A stretch of 24,550 bases of DNA, taken from the NCBI RefSeq assembly GCF_022376445.1, contig NW_025955494.1, positions 1 through 24,550 of the forward strand, given 5' to 3'. This DNA is from Fomitopsis serialis. Taxonomy: Eukaryota; Basidiomycota; Agaricomycetes; Polyporales; Fomitopsidaceae. The notes beneath the pieces are model-generated. The model was not told the origin of the DNA, ran no database searches, and saw only the letters and a program-made list of their open reading frames with translations. Position numbers and translations under genes: made by a program. Shown one piece after another: positions 1 to 8,935 of the stretch; position 1 is the first letter of the stretch, and each line of letters opens with the position of its first letter.

Positions 1-81
1 AGGACACTACAAGTACAGGTACGGGACCCCGAACACGGACACAAGCTACGAACACGACCGGAGGATACTACGAACGAATAC

Positions 82-1717
82 CTACTTCGACCCTTTTCCC
101 TTTGAAGGTCCCGCCGACGGACCAGCTGCAGGAGGATCGAACGCACCACGCGCGATTCCGGTGGACTCGACGTACAGCTCGTCAACGCGACGGCTGTAGT
201 ACTCCTGGAGGCCTTCGAGCACCGCGAGCTCGAGACCCATCAGGTTCAGCGACGCCTCGACGTTGCCGACGCGCTCGGTGGTCGCAGTCAAGTCCGCCCG
301 GGCCTCGGCGAGCGAGCGGACCGGGGCGCACTGCGCCTGGAGGATCGCCGAAATGTCGATCGGCGGGGTCTGCGTCTGCGCGCGTGCAAGGCCGCGGCGG
401 CACGGGGATGGAGGGCATGCGCGACGTCGAGAAGGCCGCAGAGCCCAGGGCCGGGACCGTGACAGGAGCCGGAGGCGCGGGGCTGCAGGCTCCTCGGCGT
501 CGCCGCCCTTGCCTACGAAACGGAGATGTCAGCTACGAACGACCCTCCGGTCTTCGAAGATAGTGAATGGACTTACCGGCACGGCGCGCCTTACGAGTGC
601 CCGCAAGCGTGGCGGCACCCCAATAGCACCCCTGCTGGTCGTGCAGGCACTGATTGCATGCGACGGCGTCGGCCTCGAACACGCACTCCTTAGGAGTTGC
701 GTAGCCCGCGGCGCAGCGGTCGCACTAAGGCACGAACAGTTAGTAGGAAACGGCGAAGACGAGAGGAGAGCACTTACCGCCATCGTCCTGTCGCGGACGG
801 TGGTCGCGCGAGCGACGAGCTTGCGGACGGCGGGGTCCGTGACGTCGGGCGCCGAGCCGTCAGCAGGGGCCTTACGCTTCTTGTTTTTCTTCGAGCTCTT
901 GGGCTCGGAGACGATCTCGACCTCCGGCGATTCCGCACGAACGGTCGAGGCGTCAGAAGCGGTGGGGGACTGAGCGCGGGACTTACCCTTGCCCCGAGCA
1001 CCAGACCGGCCACGTCGCGGCAAGACCTTTTCCTCGCGAAGTTGACGAGCCGCCTCGCGCTTGTGAGCCTCGGCGGCCTCCTCGATCTCGGCAGCCTCGC
1101 GGCGTTCGAGCTCTTCGGCCTCGGCGGCCTCGCGTCGTGCATTTTCTTCGGCCTCTCGGGCCTCGCGAACCTTCAGGGCCTCGGCGGCCTCCCGACGTTG
1201 TCGTGCCTCGGCCTCGACGCGCAGCCGAGCTTGTTCGGCCTCCCACTGCTGGCGTTCTTCGACCTCCTTTCGAGCGTGCACAATCGCGGCGTCGAGGAGG
1301 GCCCACTCCATGTGCCCCGCGCACTGGCGAGCCGCGTCGGGATTCACGTGCGTGGCGAGGACGAGAAGGCAACCCAGAGCGGTCGCGTTTCGGTGCGAGA
1401 GAGCCGCTCCCTTCGACACGCGAGTAAACCGGTTCTACGAACACGGTCGGCATTTAACTACGAAAGGGCGGAGTAGCTGTACTCACCGTGGCTGCGTACG
1501 CACCCTCGAGCCACTCCTCGATCGCGTCCGGCTTCTCGGGCACGAGGTTCGCCACGACCCAGTTGGCGAGCGGGAACATGGGGCTCTTGGGGTCGTGGGG
1601 AACGGGGAATCCGGTCTTCGGATCCACGGTGCAAGGTTCGTCCGACACAGAGGCGCCGGCAGGTTCGGGGGACTTGGCGAAGGCGGGAGCGGGCGCGGGA
1701 GCAGACGAGGCGGACAT
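82..1717 (-). CDS. Gene A: coiled-coil protein with a six-cysteine cluster, function unknown
   Basis: Four exons read on the minus strand: 1717-1487, 1434-778, 724-577 and 512-82, about 488 residues. All introns are GT-AG, 52-64 nt, and the phases agree. The N-terminus is Ala/Pro-rich, followed by a folded-looking part containing PMFPLANWVVANLVPEKPD. Residues about 130-216 form a long Glu/Ala/Arg coiled coil. A Ser-rich tract with a nuclear-localisation-like SSKKNKKRK comes next. Exon 3 opens with CDRC and gives the spacing C-x2-C-x9-C-x8-C-x2-C-x6-C, close to a fungal Zn2Cys6 cluster. The C-terminus is a short helical segment (TERVGNVEASLNLMGLEL) ending in Gly/Pro/Lys. Residues about 350-385 read more naturally one frame over (PVTVPALGSAAF instead of an Arg-rich string), so a compensating pair of indels between about 380 and 482 is possible. 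Zinc or DNA binding is inference; no named family was recognised. Confidence 0.78.
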
Positions 1718-2505
1718 GGGGCGAGCAAGCGGGAGTGAAGATGGGCGAGTGGAGTGGGGGATTAAGCGAAGTTCGGCGGGGATCCCCCCCCGCTATATGT
1801 GCGCTCGAGCTTTGTGGGTCCACCTACCGCATTCGAGGCGCTGAAACAACGGGGATCATCCCATCAGAACCAGTCCGAAACGGGAAAGAAGCGCTCACCT
1901 CCCGTCCAATGGGATTAATTCGTCGGATCAACGTGATTGAAGCGCGTCCTGCCGTTCGCTAATCGCTTCTCAAGTGCTCGCCATTGGACAAGACCTTCGG
2001 ACGGCCTGGCGCGGAAGCATCTCGATGATCGCGGACGCAAATCAAGCGCCGGCGTGTTCGAGCCGACCGAGGACGGTCAGTATCTCAGTAAGGGGGAGAT
2101 GATGAGCCCTTAGCTCACCTACCCACCGAAAACCACATTATTTAGTGTGTCTAACCCGTTACCAACGGTAAACCCGGAGTGAGATTCGGCCGTCTGGAAC
2201 GTTGGCCCGGAGGCCGACCGGAGCGAGCAGTCGGTCGATGCAAGCGTTCCGGCCGGTGGCACCGTGGAATGCTGGGAACGTGGCGGCCGACGCTGAACGG
2301 ATGCCATGGGCGGTGTGGTGGCCAGGATGCATGGGTTTCCCCCACACGTCTGGGTAGGCTCGGCCGTCCATTAACATTGTTCGACTGAGACGCTCCGGCC
2401 GGTGAGTGAGCACAACCACTCAAAGCGTGACGGCCTGTCAACCATGAATGCCTACCAGACGTGGTGGCCGGTATCTCAGAATGCCAGTTCCAGTACTGCT
2501 GAGAC
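1718..2505. other. Intergenic, gene A upstream region
   Basis: No exon with supporting splice sites was found. It should hold the gene A promoter: a C-run at 1785-1793 and mixed sequence follow its start codon at 1717. The part from about 2170 onward already carries scattered copies of the palindrome CCGGCCGG that recurs in the neighbouring minisatellite. Confidence 0.5.
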
Positions 2506-2965
2506 GTTCCGGCCGGCGATTGATGTAACCTGTCGGCTGTACCCGGGGCTCGGTAGGTAGGCTCGGCCCGACGTTTCGACGGTCCGGCCGGCGTTGCATA
2601 TGGCCTGCAGTACCTACCCAGGGCTGGCTGGGTAGGCTCGGCCCGACGTTTCGACGGTCCGGCCGGCGTTGCATACGGCCTGCAGCACCTACCCAGGGCT
2701 GGCTGGGTAGGCTCGGCCCGACGTTTCGACGGTCCGGCCGGCGTTGCATAGGGCCTGCAGTACCTACCCAGGGCTGGCTGGGTAGGCTCGGCCCGACGTT
2801 TCGACGGTCCGGCCGGCGTTGCATAGGGCCTGCAGTACCTACCCAGGGCTGGCTGGGTAGGCTCGGCCCGACGTTTCGACGGTCCGGCCGGCGTTGCATA
2901 CGACCTGCAGCACCTACCCAGGGCTGGCTGGGTAGGCTCGGCCCGACGTTTCGACGGTCCGGCCT
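2506..2965. repeat. 75-bp minisatellite, five near-identical copies plus a diverged one
   Basis: The block ending in ACGTTTCGAC recurs with its last base at 2580, 2655, 2730, 2805, 2880 and 2955, an exact 75-base period. Copies differ at only a few sites around GCATANGGCCTGCAGYAC. A more diverged copy precedes them at 2506-2580. Each unit holds a CCGGCCGG palindrome and an 8-bp stem (CCTACCCA and TGGGTAGG around an 8-base loop, for example 2613-2636). Because 75 is a multiple of three, long open frames run through it on the minus strand; I do not take these as genes. Confidence 0.95.
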
Positions 2966-3101
2966 GTGACTCACCGACCGTTTTACCATTTATATTCAGT
3001 GCCCATCCGTGATAGATATCATTCGGCGACTTCAGTGTGAGGGACCAGTATAGCATTCAGATCATTCCAACGATTTACTACACACATTATGACTATGCCT
3101 G

Positions 3102-5088
3102 TTACCCCGACCGACCCCGCGCCTGATAGTACTCCGTTACCCAGTCAACGGCGCGGTGATTACGATTATTGGCTGCTTGAAGCGCGGTAAGCGCGTCAAT
3201 GCGAGCCATGATGATTGCCTTCTCCGCCTGGAGCTCGGCGACTCGTGTCGGTGTGGCACCAGTGAAGGCTGGTCCGGGAACCGAGTACGGATATGTCAGC
3301 GAATCAGGTAATCAAGCCTTGGAAAACATGACAATACAATTTGGCGGCCAGTCCACATCAGGGTGACTGTCTGCCTCCCACAAATGATTTTCGGGATCGT
3401 GACGATCAGTCATTGTCACCGAAAACGTGAAAAATGGGTCTTCTTCCCTGCCGAGCAGCATGGTCTCGTCGTGTACTCGGTACGCTATAAACACGGCGTC
3501 ATCAGACTTGACACTTGGTGGTCATACAGTCCGGATGCATGCCCGAGCCGACGCCGCTGAGCAGGCGTGTATACGTGCGTCGGCTGGAGTCACGCACATG
3601 ACACTCGGGGCAGTGCCGAGAGCCAGGCAGTGTGGAACTGTAACTACAAACAACACTCACCGTGCTCAGTCCTGTTCAGCACGACCTGCGTAATCTCCGA
3701 AGGCTGAGGCTAACGATGAGTATATATGTGAGAGGATGGCATGAGCACCTACCGAAGCCATGACCTCGTTGCCCTCAAGATGGCTCTGATCCGGAGCCCC
3801 GCCATACTCAGCTGCATTGTGGTGCGACACCCGGTCATCCTCAACCGCGGCATCAGCCCCGACGTGGTGGCTTGATCCCTCACCCTGAGACCGGAATCGC
3901 ACCGCCAGGCCGACGGGCGTAGCGGCTTTGTCCTGACCCACCATGGCTGGGCCAAACGGATCGGGCCGAGGGGCCTTCAATACGCGCGGGCGTGGGCGAG
4001 GCTTAGTAGCCACGGGGACAGGGGGCGCGGACTTGCGGTTGGCACTCTCTGCAATATTTTGGCTCCCCTCGTCCACGACCTCCACGTCAGTGTTCTTGCG
4101 TGTGCTTCTCCCGGCCGGCTTGGTGTGGCTTACGATAGCAACCTCCGGCTCAGGCGTTGCTACCTCGGGATCGCCGGATGCGGCCGGATGTGCTACAAGG
4201 GCAGCTGGCTTAACCTGCCCAGCATGTGCCGATGTCCCTGGCATCTTTTTGAACGCGAATACACAGTCTCGTAAGCGTCGAACAGCCCACGCAGTGTGCA
4301 AGACATACCTTCGGCATTCGTTTGAAGGGAACACCAAATTTTCCGAGCTTGATCGTGGTCCCGGGAGCCACTTGTGCCGGTTGCTGATTTTCCTACAGGG
4401 TGGTACATCGAAGTGATTAGACCCAAAACCGCAAACATGGGCAATGGGAGTGTGAACTGTACTTACCTCCCTTGCCACATTTATGGTGTCCGGACCCGGC
4501 AGTGCCTCCGAGATGCCCGCACCAATCTTATCTGCATGCGTGGGGCCCGCTTGTGTGGTGGTCAACTTGTCCATCGTCGTGGTCAACACGCGTTATGTGC
4601 ACACGGAGCGTAGTCTGAGCACTTACCGAAGCTTTGAGACGCTTCACCGGGGCCTCAGATGATTCGTCGGCATCCGCAGGATGCGTGTTGCGCCGGACCG
4701 ATGGAGATCGCTCCTGCGTACTCGACGCTCAGTGTTATGGTGTAGCAGTAAGACAAAAATGCACGTACCTTATCTTGCGGGGCATGCGAGCCCTTACGCT
4801 TCATCGGCACATTGAAGCCTCCCGGCCGCACCAGGTACTTTCCGACCTTCGCATCCCCGGCACCGACAATTGGAGCCTGCATGCAGACATGGAATAGTAG
4901 TGTTAGGAACCAAATTCTCGTAGGTAATATTGGCTTACCTGAGGCTCGACAGCCACCCGCTCCTGAGACGCCGGTCGCTTCGCCGCAGCCACATTTGGCT
5001 CGCCGGATGCGAGTGGAGTGGTAGAATCTGGCCGGAGAAGTCAGCAATGATGCGGAGATGCATGCTGAGACCTACCTTGAGCAGACAT
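3102..5088 (-). CDS. Gene F: nine-exon unknown protein with two in-frame TGA codons
   Basis: Exons on the minus strand: 5088-5076, 5027-4939, 4876-4769, 4713-4627, 4565-4467, 4392-4309, 4244-3753, 3709-3661 and 3556-3102. All phases agree, giving 492 codons with the final TAA at 3104-3102. The first exon is only 13 nt (ATG to a split Asp codon). Exon 3 (VGKYLVRPGGFNVPMKRK) and exon 6 (LGKFGVPFKRMP) look like two copies of one GK(Y/F)..VP(M/F)KR motif. The middle is Pro/Ala/Lys-rich and disordered. The last exon is compact: RVHDETMLLGREEDPFFTF, DVDWPPN, then a helical tail with MARIDALTALQAANNR. Two TGA codons (3524-3522 and 3314-3312) interrupt that exon although the frame continues sensibly on both sides, so the gene is either decayed or ends at 3312. 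No known family was recognised. It is transcribed divergently from gene B. Confidence 0.72.
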
Positions 5089-5342
5089 GAGTGTAGCGCG
5101 AGGAAAGGCGAAGAAAGATGATAGAGGACGGATGGGAAGAACGGCGCGACGCGCCATCACAATGTTCATGTTCGGCTAAACATCCCGCGGCCGGCCGGGT
5201 GCACGTGACCAGCCACGTTGGACTTCGCGATCGGTGTGGCTTCGCGTCGCTTGTCTCCTGCTCTCATCAGCTCGCCTGCAAGCTCTCAGCCCGCCCTCCC
5301 CCTCGCTTTCGCAACTCTGCTTCGCATTTGCCCTCCCAAGCC
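5089..5342. promoter_or_regulatory. Divergent promoter between genes F and B, with CACGTG box
   Basis: The start codons of two oppositely oriented genes lie 254 bases apart, so this stretch must serve both. It contains CACGTGAC at 5202-5209, the E-box type core bound by Cbf1/USF-like bHLH factors, next to GGCCGGCCGG. A pyrimidine-rich run with CCCTCCCCCTCG precedes the gene B ATG, as is common in fungal core promoters. No TATA box is obvious. Confidence 0.55.
5202..5207. promoter_or_regulatory. CACGTG palindromic E-box
   Basis: A perfect CACGTG sits near the middle of the divergent gene F/gene B interval. This is the core site of bHLH regulators. Actual use is inference; a 6-mer can occur by chance in CpG-rich DNA. 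Confidence 0.4.
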
Positions 5343-8273
5343 ATGTCGACCGACGCTGCCACCGCCGCCGCCCCACCGGCCAACAACGACGTTCCTCCGA
5401 GGACCGCAATGTCGCCGGAGCAAATAGCCGCTACCTCTACGACGCAAACAACCGCCTGCTCGAGATGCTCGGAGGGCGCTTGGTGTATGAGGATGAGGAG
5501 GAGAAAAAGCTGGAGGAAATAGTGAGTGTTCGCGTGATCTCACTATTCCGGTTATTGACATCAACTCGGTAGCTCGAAGAGCTGCAGGCACTCCTGGTAA
5601 GTGATGCGTGCAGCTCATCAAACAGCATGCTTACTGGTGTATTAGCGCGATGTCATGGAGCAGATCACGCTCTGCGACTCGGTGGGGGAGCCTCCTCTGG
5701 TTCCCTTGCTGCTGCTCTCTGCCATTGTGGAGATCAACGTCGTCGATGCCGTCGGCGTCCCGGTTCGCCTGTCCAACATCAGTCCGGACGATGAGCGCCT
5801 GCCGGATTGCGATTGGTACAATCCCGACCGCCGGCCGGCTTTCATGTTGCACCCGGCCCAACGCATGCAACACCCGGTCCTTCTCGCCAGGGCCCCGCAG
5901 TGCGCTTCCAGAGCTTGCGGGAGACGGCTCGGATGGAGAAGAGGAGATACCGATGAGGAGGATCACATGGAGTCGATGAAGAGGAGCCCAGGCGATCCCG
6001 GGACACGGGGAAGAAGACCGGTGGCGAGAGGTCAACCGGAAGCACGGCTGCATCCAAGAAGCGAAAACGCGCCGCGACTCCGCCAAGGTCGAAGAAAGGC
6101 AAGGATCGTGCCCGCCCCCAGTTTGATGAATCGGACGACGAGGAGGAGCTCGAAGAGGAGGAGGAGGAGGAGGAGGAGGAAGAGGAAGAAAGGGTCTCGG
6201 CGAAATCAAAGGGCAAACGTGAGTTCCCCACCGTCTCAATCTGTCGCCTGACTGACATCCAGATTGTAGGCAAAGCGGGGCGCAAAGGGATCCTGAAGCT
6301 GGACACCCCGGACGCTACGGTGGATGCGAAGAAGGCGAAAGCGGCTAAGAAGGACCGAGCGGCCTTCAAGATGGACTACCGCGCCGAGAAGGAGACCCGG
6401 AAGGAGGGGACAAGGAGCTTAGGGTAAGTATTCGTGATCCCATTGTAACTGTCACCCTCACCTCGTCGGCAGGATCCTCCCTGCATTGCGTGCAAAGGAT
6501 TTCCATGCTACATCTCCGTCCCGAAGGTGTCGGCATTCCGGAAAGACGGCAAGCCAAGAAAAGAAAGCAGGCCGCGTGCGACTTCTGCCACGTAAAGAAG
6601 ACGAAGTGCGAGGACATCGACACCGAGGGGACGTTCAAGCCGCAGAAGTCTGGGCGGGGGAAGTCGTCCAAGAAGTCGTCAGCGGGCAGCTCCCGCGCGA
6701 GCAGCGTGGTCTCCGACCGCTCCCAGAGTGTTGCCGACGGGCCCCCGACAACAAACGGCGAGTCGGGCACCGAAAGCGACGAGGGCTCGGTCGCAACGAC
6801 GGCGTCTCGGCGAAGCACGAGGCGCAGTAATACGCCGTCGCGCCGCCCGACACCCGTCACCAAACCACCCCCGAAGCGGAAGGGTAGTGCGCCCCCCTCG
6901 AAGGGGAAAGGGAAAGCGGATCGTGGCGAGGGATCGTCGAAGGCACCGGCCGGCAAAGAGCCCCCGCGAAAGCGGGCGAAGACTGCGTTGGACCCACCGG
7001 CCGATCCCACGGACATCAGTAAGTGTTGTGTGCACTGGTGAGAATGCATCTCGCTCACGTAGTAGGGCGCATGTATCCAGTGGTCCCCGGCGGCGACGGT
7101 GGCTCGCTCGGCGCACCCGTTGTGGTGTTGCAACGCCAGGCCGAGCTGGGAGAGAGGACCGAGCTCTGTATCCTGGAGCTCGAGAACAATGTCGCGCAGC
7201 TGAACGAACGCGTGGCTGCCCTAGAGGCAATGAACAGCACGCTGCTGGAGAATCAGCGGCTCCTCGGTGAGTGGTGCGATGACACTGGCATGCTCCGGCT
7301 AACATTCCGGTCAGGCTATGCATTGACCGGCGACGCTCACCGGGAGGAGTACATGGACATCCTCCGCGAGGCGCTGCAGGCCGATGAAGAAGAAGCGGGG
7401 CCGCAAATGAACGCGGGCCCCATGTCCCGGTCACCAACACCCGTCCCGGCGCCGGTTCTTCAAGAGGCACCCACCTCCCCAAGGTCTCCGGTTGAGGATG
7501 GGGCCACGGCAACGCACCGGTCGTCTCCCCCTGCGCCCACCGAGGTACGTCCTTTCTCATATGTCTCTACTATTGCTCGACTGCAGCCTAACGTTCATAT
7601 GCAACAGGTGCCGGTGATGGCCGCCTCTGCATCTCCTGGCCCCGGAACATCGACCCAGCAAGCCCCGGTGCCCGTGAGGGCCACGTCTGCGTCTCCCGGC
7701 CCAGGACCATCGACCCAGGACGCCCCGGTGCCCCCACCACTGCCCCCTCGTCTCCTGTGGGCAAGCCGCGAGTTTGGTACGGGCGCCGGCGGACTTGGGG
7801 CATTCGTCCCAAGGCCAATGTTCAGCCAGGTCCCCCAGCTCCTCGCCGCCGCGGCTAATGCACCCGGGAGCGTGCCGGCTGCTCCCCCGGTTGTGGCTCC
7901 CGAGCCGTCCGACACCACAGCAGCTCGAGTGACGCCGGCCAGCGAGGTGACACGTCCTGACCTCACCGAGCCACAGCCCGAGTCCCCCGTCGGTCCATCG
8001 GAGACGAACTCAGATGGAAGGGCCCCGTCGCAGCCCACCGTCCCCGAGATGGACTCACCCCCGCCGAGCACGTTGTTTGCTCTCACAACGACTTCCGGCG
8101 AAATCACGGCGGTGCCACCTCCCCCTGCGGTGACCCCCCCACCTCTCCCCCCAACTTCACCGGAGAGCGTGGATGCTGGCTTGCTACATGGGGGCCCTGG
8201 GCCGCAAAAAGAGGGTCAGTCGCAGGAGATGGGGAATGGCGACGTCACTGACGCAGAGGGCCCGGGGTTGTGA
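5343..8273 (+). CDS. Gene B: six-cysteine cluster plus leucine zipper, regulator-like, frame-disrupted
   Basis: Exons: 5343-5521, 5573-5596, 5646-6218, 6270-6423, 6473-7018, 7066-7266, 7315-7544 and 7608-8273. Introns are 44-63 nt with good donors and CTAAC-type branch sites in the last two. The start ATG lies in a favourable context after a pyrimidine tract. The product would be about 858 residues: an N-terminal helical part (RYLYDANNRLLEMLGGRLVY), then NVVDAVGVPVRLSN, an acidic/basic tract with a long Glu run, and a cysteine cluster C-x2-C-x4-C ... C-x2-C-x6-C (CIACKGFPC and CDFCHVKKTKC). A five-heptad leucine zipper follows at 7168-7266, then a long Pro/Ser/Thr-rich tail. Cluster plus zipper recalls Zn2Cys6 transcription factors, but the spacer is long, so DNA binding is inferred. 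Single-base losses are needed near 5422-5424, between 5880 and 6010, at 6406-6409 and at 6559-6562. With them all exon phases close. Confidence 0.75.
7168..7266 (+). other. Leucine-zipper segment of gene B
   Basis: The reading ILELENN, VAQLNER, VAALEAM, NSTLLEN, QRLL places Leu at the fourth position of five successive heptads, with Val, Ile or Asn at the first position. This is a textbook parallel coiled-coil pattern and suggests homodimerisation directly downstream of the cysteine cluster. Confidence 0.75.
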
Positions 8274-8935
8274 CATGGGCCGGGGGTACGGCATTGAGAT
8301 GGTGGGCCACGGACATGTATCGTATCAATGTACCATAGCGCGGAATCCATGTACACTATATATTGCTTGACCAACAGCCTCTGAGATGTCAACTGGGATA
8401 TCCCAGAGGAGATAGTCATATCTCCGGCCCGAGCTCACTCCCGATATCTCGGCCCGGGGCTCTAAGCGTTCCACCGGCGCCGAGCATCACAGGAAACTCT
8501 CGGCCGGGGACTTGCACACCGCAGTGGCACCGGCTATTGCGGGCATATCACAACTCTGACTCTGCTACCTCTCAGGCATGTCAAATGCCCTAAGCCCTCC
8601 GGGACGCCAACGTCTCGCCCCGAGCAGACACCCAAGTCGCGGCCCGAGACTCGTCCTCAATTCCCGGCCCGGGAGTTTTGGAAAGTCTCGGGGCCGGGAG
8701 TTTGTGAAAGTCTCGGCCCGGGAGTTTGGTGAAGTCTCGGCCGGGAGTTTTGTCAAGTCTCGGGCTGGGATGGTCTTCGAATATTGGGCCGGCATGTCAT
8801 TACATAGTGGGCAAATGTACACAGGCAATGCCATCGGGATACCACGCAGGCATTCAATCCAGCAGTATGGGACTGACATTGATTCGGCGACATAATGTAA
8901 ACTACGATAACTCATATGTGAGGTGACACGGACAG
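8274..8935. other. Interval between convergent genes B and C
   Basis: No exon was identified. It should contain the 3' ends of two convergent transcripts. Its left part is ordinary sequence; from about 8430 it is strewn with diverged CTCGGCCCGGG-type units that become a regular tandem array at 8665-8770. An AT-richer part follows to 8935. Confidence 0.6.
8665..8770. repeat. 24-bp GC-rich minisatellite
   Basis: Four consecutive units of the form GGCCCGGGAGTTTNGTGAAG plus TCTC lie head to tail. The GGGAG core occurs at 8671, 8696, 8720 and 8743 (spacing 25, 24 and 23). Looser single units occur upstream around 8447 and 8499, showing that the array has decayed at its left side. It lies between the 3' ends of two convergent genes. 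Confidence 0.85.

Noticed and set aside
2581..2955. CRISPR-like array
   Set aside because: The 75-bp units abut without unique spacers and the genome is eukaryotic.
2151..3056. Long minus-strand open frames (183 and 301 codons) through the 75-bp repeat
   Set aside because: The repeat period is a multiple of three, so several frames stay open at once. There is no family-like sequence and no splice support.
3312..3524. Reading the in-frame TGA codons of gene F as selenocysteine
   Set aside because: These fungi are not known to have the selenocysteine machinery, no catalytic context is present and no SECIS-like hairpin was noticed.
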